Source: Hyphomicrobiales bacterium
GTDB lineage: Bacteria; Pseudomonadota; Alphaproteobacteria; Rhizobiales; Rhizobiaceae
Direction of reading: 5' to 3'
Assembly: GCA_900471815.1 (NCBI GenBank)
Contig: UICE01000008.1
Coordinates: 248,001 to 312,000, forward strand
DNA length: 64,000 nucleotides
Positions 25,083 through 34,014 of this stretch are shown here, piece after piece. Each line of letters begins with the position of its first letter. Within the stretch, counting starts at the first letter, position 1. The notes beneath the pieces are model-generated. The model saw nothing but the letters and a program-made list of their open reading frames with translations, made no database searches and had not been told where the DNA came from. Position numbers and translations under genes: made by a program.

Positions 25083-25928
25083 TCAGGCGGGTGGTGCAAA
25101 ACAGGTGTATATCTCGCTGATGCACGCTTGAATTTCGTTCTCTATGGAACCTGTCTGGTCGATATATCCGGATCGTTGCGCTCTCACATTGCGCGCCAGA
25201 ATATAGTGCGACAGTGCTGTTTTATAGTCGCCGGTCAATTTGTGTAAATGCCCAAGCTGGACCTCTACGTCTTCCAGACTGTTTTGGTCAAAAGCTTCCG
25301 CATAGGCGCGGTACTCGCCATAAAGCATCTTCGCTTCGTCAAAATCCCCGTCTTCTTTGGTTATATTGGCGTAGACGGCAATCATGTCCCGCTCATTATC
25401 CTCGGTAACAAGTTCGCGCAGCAGTTGGCGTGCGCGCGACCAGTCCTGCTCCTCGACATATTTCATTGCTTCGAGGCGCTTGAGCTGAACACCGGGTTTG
25501 CCGGACCGGCTGCGTGCAATATTTGTGTGGCGGATCAATTCCTCGTCCGCAGGCGCCAGTTTTAAACCCTTCTCGTACCATTCAAGGGCTTTTTGTGACT
25601 CACCCGCCCGGCTGAAGAGGTGTCCCAGCTGTAGATACACATCCGCATTGTCAGGGTTCATGCCGACAAACTTCCGATATGCCGTTTCGGCCCGATCATA
25701 ATTGCCGAGTTCCTTTTCCGCGTGACCCAGCTGCACAAGCAAACCCGTGCGTGCGGGATCGGCGGCAATAGCCTTGGTGTAGAGCGCCGCGGCCTCTTCC
25801 CAATTGCCTTTGTCGCGAGCGGCATCGGCCTGCTGGGAAAGGTTTCTGGGGCTGGTCGTGCTATCCGCTACCGCAGCAAGCTGCACTGCAATACGCCGCG
25901 TCCGGTGCGAGAAAGGCAGTTTGATCAT
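25083..25928 (-). CDS. TPR protein of the polysaccharide locus
   Basis: A 281-residue soluble protein with tetratricopeptide repeats, the clearest at about residues 35-68 (GNWEEAAALYTKAIAADP), 69-102 and 103-136 (ESQKALEWYEKGLKLAPADEE split in two helices), and weaker ones to 250. No signal peptide is evident. Its start overlaps the stop of the upstream DUF4214-like gene by 4 bases, so it ends the operon tandem-GT, DUF4214-like, TPR. It probably mediates protein contacts in glycan assembly. Nothing indicates an enzyme activity. Confidence 0.75.
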   Translation of the reverse strand: MIKLPFSHRTRRIAVQLAAVADSTTSPRNLSQQADAARDKGNWEEAAALYTKAIAADPARTGLLVQLGHAEKELGNYDRAETAYRKFVGMNPDNADVYLQLGHLFSRAGESQKALEWYEKGLKLAPADEELIRHTNIARSRSGKPGVQLKRLEAMKYVEEQDWSRARQLLRELVTEDNERDMIAVYANITKEDGDFDEAKMLYGEYRAYAEAFDQNSLEDVEVQLGHLHKLTGDYKTALSHYILARNVRAQRSGYIDQTGSIENEIQACISEIYTCFAPPA

Positions 25929-26923
25929 GAGTTTTCCAGCCCCTGCTTGCTCCGGATCATGGAGACATCGCGCAGTTTGATCCAGGGCGTTGTGTCGGGC
26001 GTTTCGAGTATTTTGAGTCGGAGTTCCACAAATCTATGCTCATTGCGGATATTCACGCAAAGGCTTCCGACGAACGAACCTGCAATGATCAATTCCTGCA
26101 AGGTGTCGAGTCCGGAATTGGCGCTGACCTGTACGGCAATTCTGGCTGCCGGATCCTGCACGAGATCCAGCCGGACCATCCACGTGCCGGCTTCCAGACT
26201 GCGTTTTGGTCCGGTAATCAACCAGCCAGGCGAAACACTCCATCCGCCATCGACAACATTGACCGGCTGGTGCAGCAGGTCCGGGCCGATCATCCAGCCT
26301 TCGCCTGGCACTTCGCGAACAAAAATCAGTGTCTGGTTGCCATCAATATCATAGGAAAGGCCTGCCGGCAGGGTGCGGGCGGAACTGGGATCAACCGGCT
26401 TGTTACCCGAGTGCTGGGTCACCGGTTGTTCCAACGTATCCCAGAGCGAAATTTGACCGTCGCGGCGTGCAATAGAGACGACGCGTTTGACGATATCTTC
26501 ACGCGTGGTCACATTCCGCCGCAGGTCGAACTCCATGGTGAGGCGTTCTTTTTCAGTGGGGTCGCGGCCACAAATCTTGTCAAATGTATAACGCAGAAAG
26601 GCGACATTATTATCCGGTGCAAAACGTGTGAAACTCTCGATAATGGCATATTGATCCGGAGTACGACGCAACACCTGTGCCTCATAGTCGACTGGTTTCT
26701 CGCCGCCGTCGGACGATATGGCGCGCAAGGCGTCAATGATCTTGAGGCGGTTCGTACCGTTGCGGATGGCTTTCACGAGATTTTGCCTTTCTTCATCGTT
26801 GAGCTCATCAGCAGACAAGTTGAAAGCAGTGGCCCAGGCATCCACAAAGGCTTCACCGGACAGGGAAAAAACATCCTTGGGCACAGCTTGAAGCGGGATT
26901 TTATGCAGCTCGGCGATTGTCAT
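25925..26923 (-). CDS. DUF4214-like protein with C-terminal beta-sandwich module
   Basis: A 332-residue protein; the ATG at 26923 overlaps the end of the tandem glycosyltransferase gene by 23 bases, and longer frames run inside that gene. Residues about 100-160 carry a DUF4214-like module (FLRYTFDKICGRDPTEKE, then TTREDIVKRVV). The C-terminal part (about 205-325) reads as a beta-sandwich with WLITGPKRSLEAGTWMVRL and GSFVGSLCVNI. The same pattern recurs in the protein at 31464, suggesting a shared module. The function is unknown; DUF4214 modules are common in glycosyltransferases and surface proteins. Confidence 0.65.
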   Translation of the reverse strand: MTIAELHKIPLQAVPKDVFSLSGEAFVDAWATAFNLSADELNDEERQNLVKAIRNGTNRLKIIDALRAISSDGGEKPVDYEAQVLRRTPDQYAIIESFTRFAPDNNVAFLRYTFDKICGRDPTEKERLTMEFDLRRNVTTREDIVKRVVSIARRDGQISLWDTLEQPVTQHSGNKPVDPSSARTLPAGLSYDIDGNQTLIFVREVPGEGWMIGPDLLHQPVNVVDGGWSVSPGWLITGPKRSLEAGTWMVRLDLVQDPAARIAVQVSANSGLDTLQELIIAGSFVGSLCVNIRNEHRFVELRLKILETPDTTPWIKLRDVSMIRSKQGLENS

Positions 26924-29219
26924 GTTTTTGATCCAGCATCTGTTCGATAAGGGCGGCATGTCTTGCAGCGACGCGCGGATAGGAATTCCATTGCACCGCC
27001 TGACGCCGGTCGGGATCTCGCAGCCCAAGCAGGACAGGATTTTGTGCAAGACTGATTATGGCTTCGGCAACGCAATCTATATCCACGGAACGAACCACAT
27101 GGCTGATCGGCCACATGTCGCGCAGGACGGTCGAGCGTGAGCACAGAAGCGGTCGGTCGGCACTCATTGCGATGCGAGCCGCTCCCGTCGCCGTTTCGTT
27201 CGAGGGACCATAGAGAAAGGCCAGAAGATCGGACTGTGCCAGTTCGCGGGCAAGTTCATCCTGTTCCACGAAGTCAAATCGTGCAGAGGCCACATCGTGC
27301 AGATTGAAATGGGAGAACAGGTTTTCAATGACAACCCGGGCTTCCCGCGATTCATCATTGGGAAGCATGCAATTGAGAAGCTTCAAGCGCAAACGTGGTT
27401 CAAAGACCCGCGCCCGTGCAAACGCCTGCACCAGAAGGTCGATATTCTTGTGCCGCGTCAGAAATCCGAATGATCCTATGGTGAAAACCGATGGATCGGG
27501 GCGGATATCGTCTTCCGGTATCGGAATGACGCCATGAGGCATGACAACGGGATTGGGATGCCCGGCCTTTGCCAAAAGGCCCGCATCTTCGGCAGAATGC
27601 ACGAACACAATGTCGAACAACTTCGTCCATTCGAGATGACCGTGACGAAGAACTTCCTTCACACTGTGCATCGTGATAGCGCGCAATTTATGCCGGGTAT
27701 TTGCCAGCGTATTGTTGATAAGTTCCATATCGGGTGTCGAGAAATGTCCCGGATGATGCTGTATCCACAGCACGTCTCCCCGGGCATTCTCGATTTCCGA
27801 AATGAATCTTGTCAGTGATGTCAGATCATATCCCCAGGAGCGGGAAACGAGATCCTGCGCGGGAGCATGTTTTGCCTGTGCGGAAGGCGGCAACTCATCA
27901 TTGAGCAGGCGTCTTGCATAGATGTGCGAAAATCTGTCGGCAAATGCCGGGGTGGAATAGAGATGTTCCGAATAGGTAGCGATGCCGCATTGCTGATGCC
28001 AGGACGAAACCAGGTCCAGGCTCCAGGGTTTGCGCGCTGTGGCTGCGCTTTTCTTGACCTTGGCGATTGATGCAAGCACGCGCCCTGCTACAGCACCCCA
28101 GCTCAGGTGATCGGCCAGAAGTCTTTGCGCGTTTTTACTTCGCAAGCGAGCGTCTTCGTGGTTCGTCAGGGCCGCCCGCATCTGCGCGCCAAGATGTTCA
28201 ACAGAAGGATCAGCCCAAATGCTCAAAGGCCCGGAAACATGGGTTTGTGAGGGGGCCATTTGATAGTCCACCATCCATGCGGTCTCGGGCGTACAAAAAT
28301 CCACCTGCCCGCTATAGGCCGTGGTGACAACCGGTATATCAAGGCGCATCGCCTCAGCCAGAGGCAGGCCAAAACCTTCGCCTCTGCTTGGCGCGGCAAC
28401 AAGCGAGGCTGTGCGATAAAGCGCCAGCAGCTGCTCGGAAGTGTAAAGATCATTGATGATTGTTATCGGTGCAGCAGTGGCGAGCCGATCATTGAACTTT
28501 TCCATGACCGACGACAGAATATTGTCCGGGTTTGGAAAGGTCTTGATGACAAGTTCAACCTGTTCGTTTTGCTTGAATGTCTGTGTAAAGGCATCCACAA
28601 GCGCATCAATTCCCTTGCGCGGAAAACAGGATGAGACATGCAGAATGCGTTTCTTGCCGGTGGCGGGCAGGGGCGAGGGCGTGTTCAGGCCCGCATCAAG
28701 CGCAACATGGTCCGTGCCATTGCCGACAACTTCAATAGGGACCGTCAGGCCGGATTGCACGAAAGCCTGTTTCACAAAATTGGCCGTTACCATGACAAGA
28801 TCAAGGTCGCGATTAAAGCGCTCGATCATATATTGGGGAACTTCCAGTTCTTCCCAGGCGAAGTTCACATAGGCGTTGAAGCGCCCAATCATGTCATGCG
28901 TGGCTGGCGGCCATGTGTTACGCAAATGGATGTCGTATTTCTCGGTCGGATAGCCGGGCAGCAGCAGGCGTTTCACCTCGGGAGCGGCGTTGAGCCTTGC
29001 ATCGCTCTGCCAATCGGATTCGGGCGTATAACAGTGAAGATCGACACCGGCCTCAACAAGGGCTTTTGCCAGAAGCCGATTAACGATGGCAAGGCTGTAA
29101 TCGCCTTTGAACACACCGTCGAAGAAAACACGCTTACCGGCAAATGCCTCACGTGCGAACTTCAAATTTTTATCATCAAGATCAATAGTATAAGGCGACA
29201 CGATTGGCGCACTGCGCAT
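26901..29219 (-). CDS. Tandem GT4 glycosyltransferase (two catalytic modules)
   Basis: A 772-residue protein with two GT-B modules. Module 1 (about residues 25-390) has VVGNGTDHVAL, HVSSCFPRKGIDALVDAF and APSRGEGFGLPLAEAMRL, the last being the E-x7-E nucleotide-sugar motif. Module 2 (about 400-765) has SSWHQQCGIATYSEHLY, HPGHFSTPD, MPHGVIPI and TIGSFGFLTRHKNIDLLVQAF; its E-x7-E region is altered (LYGPSNETATGAARIAMS). The first module is therefore the better candidate for activity, the second possibly weaker. It likely adds two residues to the capsule repeat or acts processively. It leads an operon with the DUF4214-like and TPR genes. Confidence 0.82.
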   Translation of the reverse strand: MRSAPIVSPYTIDLDDKNLKFAREAFAGKRVFFDGVFKGDYSLAIVNRLLAKALVEAGVDLHCYTPESDWQSDARLNAAPEVKRLLLPGYPTEKYDIHLRNTWPPATHDMIGRFNAYVNFAWEELEVPQYMIERFNRDLDLVMVTANFVKQAFVQSGLTVPIEVVGNGTDHVALDAGLNTPSPLPATGKKRILHVSSCFPRKGIDALVDAFTQTFKQNEQVELVIKTFPNPDNILSSVMEKFNDRLATAAPITIINDLYTSEQLLALYRTASLVAAPSRGEGFGLPLAEAMRLDIPVVTTAYSGQVDFCTPETAWMVDYQMAPSQTHVSGPLSIWADPSVEHLGAQMRAALTNHEDARLRSKNAQRLLADHLSWGAVAGRVLASIAKVKKSAATARKPWSLDLVSSWHQQCGIATYSEHLYSTPAFADRFSHIYARRLLNDELPPSAQAKHAPAQDLVSRSWGYDLTSLTRFISEIENARGDVLWIQHHPGHFSTPDMELINNTLANTRHKLRAITMHSVKEVLRHGHLEWTKLFDIVFVHSAEDAGLLAKAGHPNPVVMPHGVIPIPEDDIRPDPSVFTIGSFGFLTRHKNIDLLVQAFARARVFEPRLRLKLLNCMLPNDESREARVVIENLFSHFNLHDVASARFDFVEQDELARELAQSDLLAFLYGPSNETATGAARIAMSADRPLLCSRSTVLRDMWPISHVVRSVDIDCVAEAIISLAQNPVLLGLRDPDRRQAVQWNSYPRVAARHAALIEQMLDQKHDNRRAA

Positions 29220-29339
29220 ACACTTTTCTCCAGAACATCTGCCGGCCAGATGTCATACTGAATGTGAAAAACTTCTAATGCGTAAATCGACCTCTACCTT
29301 GCACAGTAAAGGTCGATTCTAGATTAAAGAAGTATGTGA

Positions 29340-29365
29340 GGCGCGTTGACTGGAGTAAACGCGCC
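29340..29365 (-). terminator. Hairpin downstream of the Hint-domain gene
   Basis: GGCGCGTT and AACGCGCC form an 8-bp stem with a 10-base loop, starting 10 bases past the Hint gene stop. On the minus strand the stem is followed by CTCACATACTTCTTT, only partly T-rich, so termination may be imperfect. A second inverted repeat (AATCGACCT / AGGTCGATT) lies at 29285-29318. Confidence 0.5.
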
Positions 29366-29374
29366 CCACAATTA

Positions 29375-30559
29375 TCAGGAAACCTTGGCTTCTTCGGTTT
29401 CGTAGCCAAGCTCTACTTCGCGCTCGGTGATAATTGCGCGCGCTGCATCTACAGCCGGACCCGAATAGGCAAGCGGGTAGCATGCCTTCGCGTCATATGC
29501 CTTGGGCGAGGTGAATTGCAGTACACCTGGCTCGAGGAATACATGACGGTTGCCGAGATCAAGATAGGTCTCAGCCATGGCACCGTTTGCCCAGATCACG
29601 TCATGCTGCTCAAGTTCGATATGATAGTAATCGACTGGATTGAGTGTGATCGGCTGGCTAACGGTTGTCCCGTTGATCAATAGTTTTGCCGGCACAAGAG
29701 ATCCATTGACGAACATGCAATGGTCCGGCGAGACGTAGAGGTCGCGCGAGGGCATGTCTTCCGCAATCGCACCGGCAAGGATGCGGATTGGCAGATCATT
29801 GCGTGGCTTGTCCAGTGTCTTTGGATCAATGGATCGATTGCCAACCCATTTCACGGCAACCGCGCCATTGTTCAGGCTGGAGATGACCGTGCCTGCCTTC
29901 AGACGTTCAACTGCGATCTCTCCGTCCGGAGTTGCGATAAGTGTGCCGCGAACGAAGCAAGGAGTGAGGAAGGTCAGTGTATCTGTGGCGTTGCTATAAG
30001 TGTAAGTAGCGCCAGCAGGAATGTCATAAGAAGCGATGGGTTGCAGAATGCCCAAAGGTCCGTAGAACGTTACCGTATTGCCCGATTGCTGAACACTGGC
30101 CGACCCGATCACAGTTACGCGATCGCCATTGTCCACGTTCACAATGTCCGGCGGACTGCTGAGAGCAATGTTTAGCAGACCGGAGTCATAAATGAAGTGG
30201 CCATTGCCATTGGCATTCAGGAAGTCGACGGTCGTGCCATCGAGAAGAGAAGCACTGATGGCTGCTGCCTGGATTTCCAGACTTGTGCCGTCACCAATCA
30301 TATAATGGAATGTTGAGCCCGCCGTCACACCGGCCAAAGCCGTATCGACGACGAGATCAGCGCCGTTTTGCAAGATGATGGTGGTGCTTGTCAGGACACC
30401 CCCACCGATGAGGTTCGTCAGTGTAAGATCGACGCCATCGATGATCAGCGTACCATTGGAGACCAGGCCCAATTCGAGGGTATCGCCGTTCTGGGCACCG
30501 CTACCGGCATCAATGGTCTGCGTCGAATTACTGATCAGATTGAGGTTAATTAAAGCCAT
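29375..30559 (-). CDS. Hint-domain (Hedgehog/intein-type) protein
   Basis: A 394-residue protein. Residues 1-195 are Gly/Thr/Asn-rich and beta-rich, read as a repetitive adhesin-like region with no Sec signal. A Hint domain of the bacterial Hint_2 type follows (about 201-340): it begins at Cys201 in PCFVRGTLIATPDGEIAVE, has VSPDHCMFVNGSLVPAKLL (the TxxH-equivalent His at 280) and HDVIWANGAMAETYLD. These domains carry out N-S acyl shift and can release or cross-link the N-terminal part. There is no C-terminal extein with a conserved Asn plus nucleophile, so full splicing is unlikely. It lies between an Omp31-like porin and the glycosyltransferases. Confidence 0.82.
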   Translation of the reverse strand: MALINLNLISNSTQTIDAGSGAQNGDTLELGLVSNGTLIIDGVDLTLTNLIGGGVLTSTTIILQNGADLVVDTALAGVTAGSTFHYMIGDGTSLEIQAAAISASLLDGTTVDFLNANGNGHFIYDSGLLNIALSSPPDIVNVDNGDRVTVIGSASVQQSGNTVTFYGPLGILQPIASYDIPAGATYTYSNATDTLTFLTPCFVRGTLIATPDGEIAVERLKAGTVISSLNNGAVAVKWVGNRSIDPKTLDKPRNDLPIRILAGAIAEDMPSRDLYVSPDHCMFVNGSLVPAKLLINGTTVSQPITLNPVDYYHIELEQHDVIWANGAMAETYLDLGNRHVFLEPGVLQFTSPKAYDAKACYPLAYSGPAVDAARAIITEREVELGYETEEAKVS

Positions 30560-30616
30560 AGCCTTCCCCGCTCCTGTTAAGAGTTAATTTATCATAGTGA
30601 TGCTGTTTAATTGGGA

Positions 30617-31318
30617 TCAGAACTTGTAGTTCAGACCCACACGAATGCTATGAAAGTCTGGTGAAGCCCGTGTCGAGACACCTTGGCTTTCGACAGTATA
30701 ATCGCCAAAGCTGACATATTGATATTCAAGCTTGGCGGTCACATGGTCGGTGAATGCATGTTCAATACCTGCACCGGCAACCCAGCCAGCACGGGTTTTG
30801 TTTTCGTCCATGAATTGCACGCCATCTGCCGACATCTTGTAGTTGACGCGGCCATAGGCCAAACCGCCCGTACCATAGATCATCGTGCGATCCCAGGCAT
30901 AGCCGAGACGGGGACGCAATGTACCGTACCAGTCGATGCTGGATTTGGCATGGAGATCAACGCCAGATAGTGTTCCTGATGTAGAGTCATCAAGGCCAGC
31001 CCCCTGGAAGTCGGCTTCAATACCGAGAACAAAATTGTTCATCTGGTAGTTATAGCCGATCTGGGCACCGCCAATGAAACCATTCTGCTCGATCTTACCG
31101 ATATTTCCAAGAAAAGTATCGCCGACCCGGACGCCAACGCGGTCATCGCCACCAAAGCCGTAACCGGCATTCACACCCGCATAAAAACCTGTCCAGACAA
31201 AGCCCGGATCAGCCATCACAGCTTCGGGAGCAGCTTCAATGACAGCATCGGCGGCATGCGCGCCCCCCGAAACAACCAATGCCGACAAGAATAGACCGAT
31301 AACGTTGGATTTCCGCAT
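30617..31318 (-). CDS. Omp31/Omp25-like outer-membrane beta-barrel protein
   Basis: A small porin-like barrel of the Omp25/Omp31 group typical of Brucellaceae and relatives. The ATG at 31318 has AAAGGTGA about 6 bases upstream, so an in-frame GTG three codons earlier is rejected. The signal peptide ends SGGAHA. The mature part has WTGFYAGVNAGYGFGG, GGAQIGYNYQMNNFVLGIEAD, YGTLRPRLGYAWDRTMIYGTGGLAYG and ends in the outer-membrane sorting signal (IRVGLNYKF, terminal Phe). It is monocistronic by spacing (57 bases to the Hint gene) and separate in function from capsule synthesis, though it may be co-expressed. Confidence 0.88.
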   Translation of the reverse strand: MRKSNVIGLFLSALVVSGGAHAADAVIEAAPEAVMADPGFVWTGFYAGVNAGYGFGGDDRVGVRVGDTFLGNIGKIEQNGFIGGAQIGYNYQMNNFVLGIEADFQGAGLDDSTSGTLSGVDLHAKSSIDWYGTLRPRLGYAWDRTMIYGTGGLAYGRVNYKMSADGVQFMDENKTRAGWVAGAGIEHAFTDHVTAKLEYQYVSFGDYTVESQGVSTRASPDFHSIRVGLNYKF

Positions 31319-31463
31319 GAGATTCACCTTTGAATGTGCAACTTCAACTTATACTTGCACAGAATAAACCGTGGGAATACAATATAGTTAGGCCGGTAAT
31401 GCTAAAGATATTCGTTAAATGTGCTTAATTGACGTAATTTGTATTGAACAGAATTGCGTTGGG

Positions 31464-32630
31464 CTATTGAGCGTTCGCGGGCTGATTTTCTTTCGATTTG
31501 GAACGTTCTGATGGCGGCAATGCTCGCTCGTTTTCAGAGTAATTTCCCGCATCGCCAAAGCGTTGTGCCGGGAGAGATTCTTCTGGAATCAATTCAACCG
31601 ACCAGTGGGCGATTGAACCTTCTATGGCGCCGCTTTCGGTAAACAGGCGCACCTCTATCGGTTCCTTGGCACGTTCGATCTGAAACTGAGCTTCAGCAAC
31701 AAATGATCCGGTTTGCGAGGGGCGGATTCTGATTTTGCTCAGCAGCTCTGAATTGTGAATTTCGATGGTGAATATCTGGCCGTAGATTTCATTGTCGATG
31801 CGCATGGAAAAACGAGCAGTCCATTCCCCCGGAGGCAGGTGAAAATAGGGACCATAAACGACACAGCGTGCCCGCCCCACCAACTCAATTTCGCTGACAA
31901 TATTGGCGCCTGCCTTATCGGCGAGCAAAAAGGTCTGCAATGGCCAGGTCACATTCGTAATGGGGGTTCGCATGATCGAACCGTCCAGCGGTTTGAGTAC
32001 ATCAAGTGCGATAGCGCGTATTTCAGGCGAAATTGCTTTGAGCTCGGTGCCGGGCGTCAAATAATGAGGGTCAAGCTTTTTGGCGGATGCTTCGAATGTG
32101 GGAATACGCGAAAGGTCCGGCGCTGGTCCTGAAAAGTCGGTGCCAAGTTTTTCAAGACAACGGATAATCCCTTCCTTAGACAGATTGATCCCAAGTGCCC
32201 GGCAAAAATGGCCAAGTATTCTATGTATTTGCACCGGGCCCATTTTCTGCCGCTGCACGGCAAGGATTGATGGGTGCGTTCGTATTTGAGAGATGCAGGC
32301 AAGACTCGCCGACATGGCGCGTATCAGCGGGAGATCAAATGTACCCGTTTTTTGGGACAGCCAGTTTAAAGCGTCCATCACGTTTTCGGTGAATACGAGA
32401 TAGGGCGCTTTTGACCGCATAAGAAAAGCGCAGAGCTCCTGATCCGGGTAATGGGACGTAATAATCATCGCTTCGCCGGTGCGGTTTCGCCATGCGTCCT
32501 GCAGTTGTGGCAGTGTTTCCACCTTGATGGTGTTAAAATCGCCATAGACTTCACCGGCAATGGCCTCGAGCGCTGCAGTGCCCCAAGAGAACATCGTGCC
32601 AGGCAATCCAAAGGCGACGAAAAGTGTCAT
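31464..32630 (-). CDS. Sulfotransferase-like (degenerate) protein with C-terminal beta-sandwich
   Basis: A 388-residue protein. The first 110 residues follow the order of sulfotransferase motifs: GLPGTMFSWGTAALEAI where the PAPS 5'-loop would be, TSHYPDQELCAFLMRSKA, then YLVFTENVMDALNWL where the 3'-phosphate RDP..S motif would be. The key Lys/Arg and Ser residues are not retained, so a normal sulfotransferase reaction is doubtful. The C-terminal part (about 245-365) contains CVVYGPYFHLPPGEWTARF and GSFVAEAQFQI, paralleling the module in the protein at 25925. It lies 12 bases downstream of a GT4 gene in the capsule locus. The function is open. Confidence 0.6.
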   Translation of the reverse strand: MTLFVAFGLPGTMFSWGTAALEAIAGEVYGDFNTIKVETLPQLQDAWRNRTGEAMIITSHYPDQELCAFLMRSKAPYLVFTENVMDALNWLSQKTGTFDLPLIRAMSASLACISQIRTHPSILAVQRQKMGPVQIHRILGHFCRALGINLSKEGIIRCLEKLGTDFSGPAPDLSRIPTFEASAKKLDPHYLTPGTELKAISPEIRAIALDVLKPLDGSIMRTPITNVTWPLQTFLLADKAGANIVSEIELVGRARCVVYGPYFHLPPGEWTARFSMRIDNEIYGQIFTIEIHNSELLSKIRIRPSQTGSFVAEAQFQIERAKEPIEVRLFTESGAIEGSIAHWSVELIPEESLPAQRFGDAGNYSENERALPPSERSKSKENQPANAQ

Positions 32631-32642
32631 CTACACTGCCTC

Positions 32643-33983
32643 CTAGCTCCCCAGCAGGCTGTCATACAGCGTGGCAATCTTTTGCTGATAGCGCTCAGGC
32701 GAAAATTGCGCGGCCTGTTTCGGGCCAACCTCGGCAAGATGGTCGCAAAGGTCTTGATCATTGGCAAGTGAACGCACCGCATTACGCAGGGATTGAGTAT
32801 TATAGGGATCGACCAGAAGTGCGGCCTCGCCAGCAACTTCAGGCACGGAGCCTTCAGTGGATGTCAGCACTGGCGTGCCAAGCAGCATGGACTCCAGAAC
32901 GGGCAGACCGAATCCCTCATAGAGCGAAGGAAAAAGGACCGAGCGAGCCCCGCGGATCAGACTGACAAGCAGATTATAAGAGACGAAATCGAACCGATGG
33001 ATCCGCCTGCCCGGGGTTATGCGATTATCCTGCTGGACGAAGAAACGAAAGCGGGCATCTTCAATCAGTAGTTGTGTCTGATCATCCTTCCAGCCCGGCG
33101 CGCCCACGATGATCAAAGGGTAATCGACCTTGGCCGAAAGATAGGCTTCGACCAGACGTGAGAGGTTCTTCTTGGGCTCAAATGCGCCGAAAAAGAGGAA
33201 ATATTTTTTCCAGTCCAGATTGAATATTCCGGCGATTTCGTCGGCAGCAACATCTTGCGGCTTTTCACGGAGCCTGCGTGGCACATCCACGGCCTGATAG
33301 GTATTGGTTACCCGGCTTTCGTCTACGCCGAGAATACGAACAATATCCTGTCGCGATGTTTCTGATACCGTGACGATGTGGTCAACGGATTTCACCAGAT
33401 GTTTTAGCATCCTGTAGTGATAGCGTTTCCGGTCTTCGGTGAGATAAGGCAAACGTAGCGGCACCAGATCGTGAATGGTACAGACATTCAATGCTTTTCT
33501 GGCCCGCATCGGTATGGGATAGGTGCAATGGAGAATATCCGGGCTTTGCGCAAATGAAAGCGGCAGACTTTTGCCGTAATTTTTAAAGTGCTGTCGCGCA
33601 GTGCCAAACAGATCGTTGTTTGCATAAAGGTAATCGGAGTCGAGTACCCTGTCCTGCAGCGGTTTCGATTTCAGAATAACTGCCCCAGTCAGTTCAATAC
33701 GTGTCGGTGTTACGCCGAACGGAGCGCCGATCCGCCGGTGTATCCAGTTTTTTCCCAGAGCAATAGCACCGAGCCTCGCTTTCGACGGATCGTCAAAAAG
33801 CGCTATCTCGCGTAAGAGCAAATTCTGGGGCAACTTGTTCTGAACATTATGTATAATGCCGGTCTGATGGCCGAGGCTTCGCGCCGTCTTGATCAAACCA
33901 CGTGTGTAGGTTGCCACGCCGGTTCCCTTCTGCAGGGATAAATTGAGTCCATCGTAAAGAATGGTTTTCACCAAGGGTGGCAT
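32643..33983 (-). CDS. GT4-family glycosyltransferase
   Basis: A GT-B glycosyltransferase. The ATG at 33983 (giving about 446 residues) is chosen because longer frames start with TTG inside the upstream methyltransferase gene; AAAGG lies immediately before the ATG, so the start is not certain. It has KGTGVATYTRGL at the donor/acceptor N-terminus, CTIHDLVPLRLPYL, FFGAFEPKKNLSRLVEAYL, IVGAPGWKDD and FPSLYEGFGLPVLESM with the E-x7-E motif. It closely resembles mannosyltransferase-like enzymes of exopolysaccharide loci. The neighbours are the FkbM methyltransferase upstream and the sulfotransferase-like gene downstream. Confidence 0.85.
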   Translation of the reverse strand: MPPLVKTILYDGLNLSLQKGTGVATYTRGLIKTARSLGHQTGIIHNVQNKLPQNLLLREIALFDDPSKARLGAIALGKNWIHRRIGAPFGVTPTRIELTGAVILKSKPLQDRVLDSDYLYANNDLFGTARQHFKNYGKSLPLSFAQSPDILHCTYPIPMRARKALNVCTIHDLVPLRLPYLTEDRKRYHYRMLKHLVKSVDHIVTVSETSRQDIVRILGVDESRVTNTYQAVDVPRRLREKPQDVAADEIAGIFNLDWKKYFLFFGAFEPKKNLSRLVEAYLSAKVDYPLIIVGAPGWKDDQTQLLIEDARFRFFVQQDNRITPGRRIHRFDFVSYNLLVSLIRGARSVLFPSLYEGFGLPVLESMLLGTPVLTSTEGSVPEVAGEAALLVDPYNTQSLRNAVRSLANDQDLCDHLAEVGPKQAAQFSPERYQQKIATLYDSLLGS

Positions 33984-34014
33984 CCTTTCAAGTGGTATTC
34001 CAAGGCCGATGGCC

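Noticed and set aside
26036-26950. 304-codon open frame on the plus strand opposite the DUF4214-like gene
   Set aside because: The minus-strand gene overlaps its operon neighbours correctly and shows a recognisable module; the plus-strand frame has no ribosome site or family.
29375-30559. Self-splicing intein
   Set aside because: The Hint domain has the N-terminal Cys but no C-extein, no endonuclease domain and no terminal His-Asn plus nucleophile, so it is not an intein.
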